From NCBI RefSeq assembly GCF_042427745.1, contig NZ_JBHMFA010000004.1: a DNA stretch of 64,000 nucleotides, one strand, 5' to 3'. The position numbers and the translations under genes were made by a program. Positions within the stretch are counted from its first letter, which is position 1. Every line of letters begins with the position of its first letter. Source of the stretch: Algibacter miyuki. GTDB lineage: Bacteria > Bacteroidota > Bacteroidia > Flavobacteriales > Flavobacteriaceae. The notes under the pieces were generated by a model, which worked only from the letters and a program-made list of their open reading frames with translations, ran no database searches and had not been told where the DNA came from. Below are positions 62,671 to 64,000 of this stretch, piece after piece.

Positions 62671-63783
62671 TTAATCGTGAATGGATTTATAAATTAATTT
62701 TGCCGTCTTTTCGCTGGCGCCTTTTCCGCCTAAAGCTTTTTCTAATTCGTAATAGTCTAAAAATAGTTTTTTACGATGCTCTTCGTTTAAAATGTATTCT
62801 AATTCTTTTTTAAGGCGTTTTTTATTGAAATCATTTTGAATAAGTTCTGTAACTACCTCGCGATCCATAACCAAATTCACTAAAGAAATATATTTTAAAG
62901 TAATGATGCGTTTTGCTATTTGGTACGAAATATTGCTGCCTTTATAGCAAACCACTTGAGGTACTTTAAATAAAGCGGTTTCTAAAGTAGCGGTACCAGA
63001 TGTTACCAAAGCGGCTGTGGAAAGACTTAATAAATCGTAAGTTTTATTGTCTATAAATTTTACGTTGGTGGCCTTAATAAAGGTTTGGTAAAAACTATAT
63101 TCTTGACTTGGTGCGCCTGCAATTACAAACTGATACTCCTTAAAATCGTCCACCAAACTAAGCATCACCGATAGCATTTTCGTTATTTCCTGTTTACGAC
63201 TTCCTGGTAGTAAGGCGATAATAGGTTTGTCGTTCAGTTGTTCTGCTGCTCTAAATTGAGCTTCGCTAACTTGTTTACGGTTTGCAATAGCGTCAATAAG
63301 CGGGTGCCCAACAAAATGGACTTTATAATCGTGTTTTTTATAAAACTCTTCAACAAAAGGCAAGATGACATACATGGCATCTACATCGCGTTTTATTTTT
63401 TCTACTCGACTTGCTCGCGAGGCCCAAACTTGTGGCGAGATATAATAGTGTGTTTTAAAATTAGCGGCTTTTGCCCATTTGGCTATACGTAAATTAAAGC
63501 CTGAATTATCAATAAAAATAACCACATCTGGATGGAACTCTTGAATATCTTCTTTGCAAAACGTAATGAATTTAGATATTTTTCTAAGGTTCAAGATTAC
63601 TTCTAGAAAGCCCATAAAGGCACGTTCTTTATAGTGCGTTACCAATGTGCCACCAACTGACTGCATTAAATCGCCACCCCAAAACCTAATATCGGCTTGA
63701 GCGTCCTCTTTCAGTAGCGCTTTCATGAGGTTCGAACCGTGTAAATCGCCCGATGCTTCGCCTGCTATAATGTAGTACTTCAT
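62671..63783 (-). CDS. lpxB: lipid-A-disaccharide synthase
   Basis: 370 residues, GT19. GEASGDLHGSNL opens the protein, followed by IDNSGFNLRIAKW, YYISPQVWASR, and the C-terminal TSGTATLETALFKVPQVVCYKG motif. It joins UDP-diacylglucosamine and lipid X to form the lipid A disaccharide, a cytoplasmic, membrane-peripheral step. The NlpC/P60 gene follows closely. Confidence 0.97.
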   Translation of the reverse strand: MKYYIIAGEASGDLHGSNLMKALLKEDAQADIRFWGGDLMQSVGGTLVTHYKERAFMGFLEVILNLRKISKFITFCKEDIQEFHPDVVIFIDNSGFNLRIAKWAKAANFKTHYYISPQVWASRASRVEKIKRDVDAMYVILPFVEEFYKKHDYKVHFVGHPLIDAIANRKQVSEAQFRAAEQLNDKPIIALLPGSRKQEITKMLSVMLSLVDDFKEYQFVIAGAPSQEYSFYQTFIKATNVKFIDNKTYDLLSLSTAALVTSGTATLETALFKVPQVVCYKGSNISYQIAKRIITLKYISLVNLVMDREVVTELIQNDFNKKRLKKELEYILNEEHRKKLFLDYYELEKALGGKGASEKTAKLIYKSIHD

Positions 63784-63816
63784 GAGTTGTGAGTTTTAAA
63801 TGCTTTATTTTATAGG

Positions 63817-64000
63817 TTAAAACATTTTAAATGCAAAAGTGAAAACGGCAATAAATACGGTAATTAATAATACGCCTCTAGCACGATAATCTTGTTTCTT
63901 TTTAATGAAAATAAAAAATGTGATGAGGTTTAAAATAGCTCCTAAACTAATGAGCTTTCCAAGAAATCCTTCTTCCGAAGCCGCTTTAATTACGGTGCTA
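63817..64000 (-). CDS. small membrane protein, 5' part missing
   Basis: The C-terminal ~60 residues of a minus-strand gene are visible: AASEEGFLGKLISLGAILN, a hydrophobic segment (LITFFIFI), a basic loop (KKKQDYRARG), a second hydrophobic segment (VLLITVFIAVFTFAF), and the stop at 63817. The start lies beyond the window. In flavobacteria a small membrane protein often lies between surE and lpxB; that context fits, but I cannot name it. Confidence 0.7.
   Translation of the reverse strand, partial: STVIKAASEEGFLGKLISLGAILNLITFFIFIKKKQDYRARGVLLITVFIAVFTFAFKMF

Noticed and set aside
1..64000. CRISPR array, tRNA or rRNA genes, insertion sequences, phage genes
   Set aside because: Reading both strands, I saw no regularly spaced repeats, cloverleaf or rRNA-like sequence, transposase or phage structural proteins.

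Overview
This 64 kb window is chromosomal DNA of a member of the Bacteroidota, almost certainly a marine-type Flavobacteriaceae. The evidence is the low GC, gliding genes (gldB, gldC), type IX secretion (T9SS) cargo with both sorting-domain types, a PorP/SprF protein, and a pdhA-pdhC pair without pdhB. Recurrent TAnnTTTG promoter elements and small conserved families (DUF4136, DUF4230, DUF5522, GSCFA) point the same way. I saw no rRNA, tRNA, CRISPR array, prophage or insertion sequence. The gene content is mostly core, with a few accessory surprises.

Positions 1-7.1 kb (minus strand) hold a light-pigment module. A MerR/B12-binding regulator with the CarH photoreceptor signature lies just upstream of a tightly overlapping operon: crtI, crtB, a conserved unknown gene, crtZ, a CrtYcd-type lycopene cyclase, tspO, a TetR regulator and a truncated ABC1/UbiB kinase. 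The expected product is zeaxanthin. The same palindrome fused to a -7 element lies in front of both the regulator and crtI. A class II HMG-CoA reductase of the mevalonate route, which feeds isoprenoids, lies at 52-53 kb.

Positions 7.1-23 kb hold housekeeping and envelope genes: GSCFA, DUF4230, rhodanese, enoyl-CoA hydratase, a long aromatic amino acid hydroxylase, a membrane TPR protein, a tiny HExxH protein, D-cysteine desulfhydrase, glucosaminidase, hemL, a large zinc metalloprotease and an outer-membrane protein. Positions 23-40 kb hold lysS, a GC-rich dyad repeat, ffh, folD, rluF, lipB, dnaG (without its zinc ligands), a receiver with Glu in place of the phosphoacceptor Asp, nadE, gldB/gldC, cdd and pdhA/pdhC.

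Positions 40-52 kb form a surface and secretion region: M28 peptidase, SDR, two giant T9SS type B proteins, a PorP/SprF protein, an OmpA-family protein and a HAD hydrolase. Next comes the most striking gene: a signal peptide, a domain about 65% identical to eukaryotic ubiquitin (my manual count), and a T9SS type A sorting domain. Positions 53-59 kb form a peptide-utilisation set (S9 dipeptidyl peptidase plus two POT transporters) followed by a secreted thioredoxin. Positions 59.8-64 kb hold comEC, an NlpC/P60 lipoprotein, lpxB and a partial membrane protein.

Several convergent gene pairs share perfect bidirectional terminator hairpins. Several start codons were moved inward from the longest reading frame on the basis of signal peptides, family starts or promoter position.
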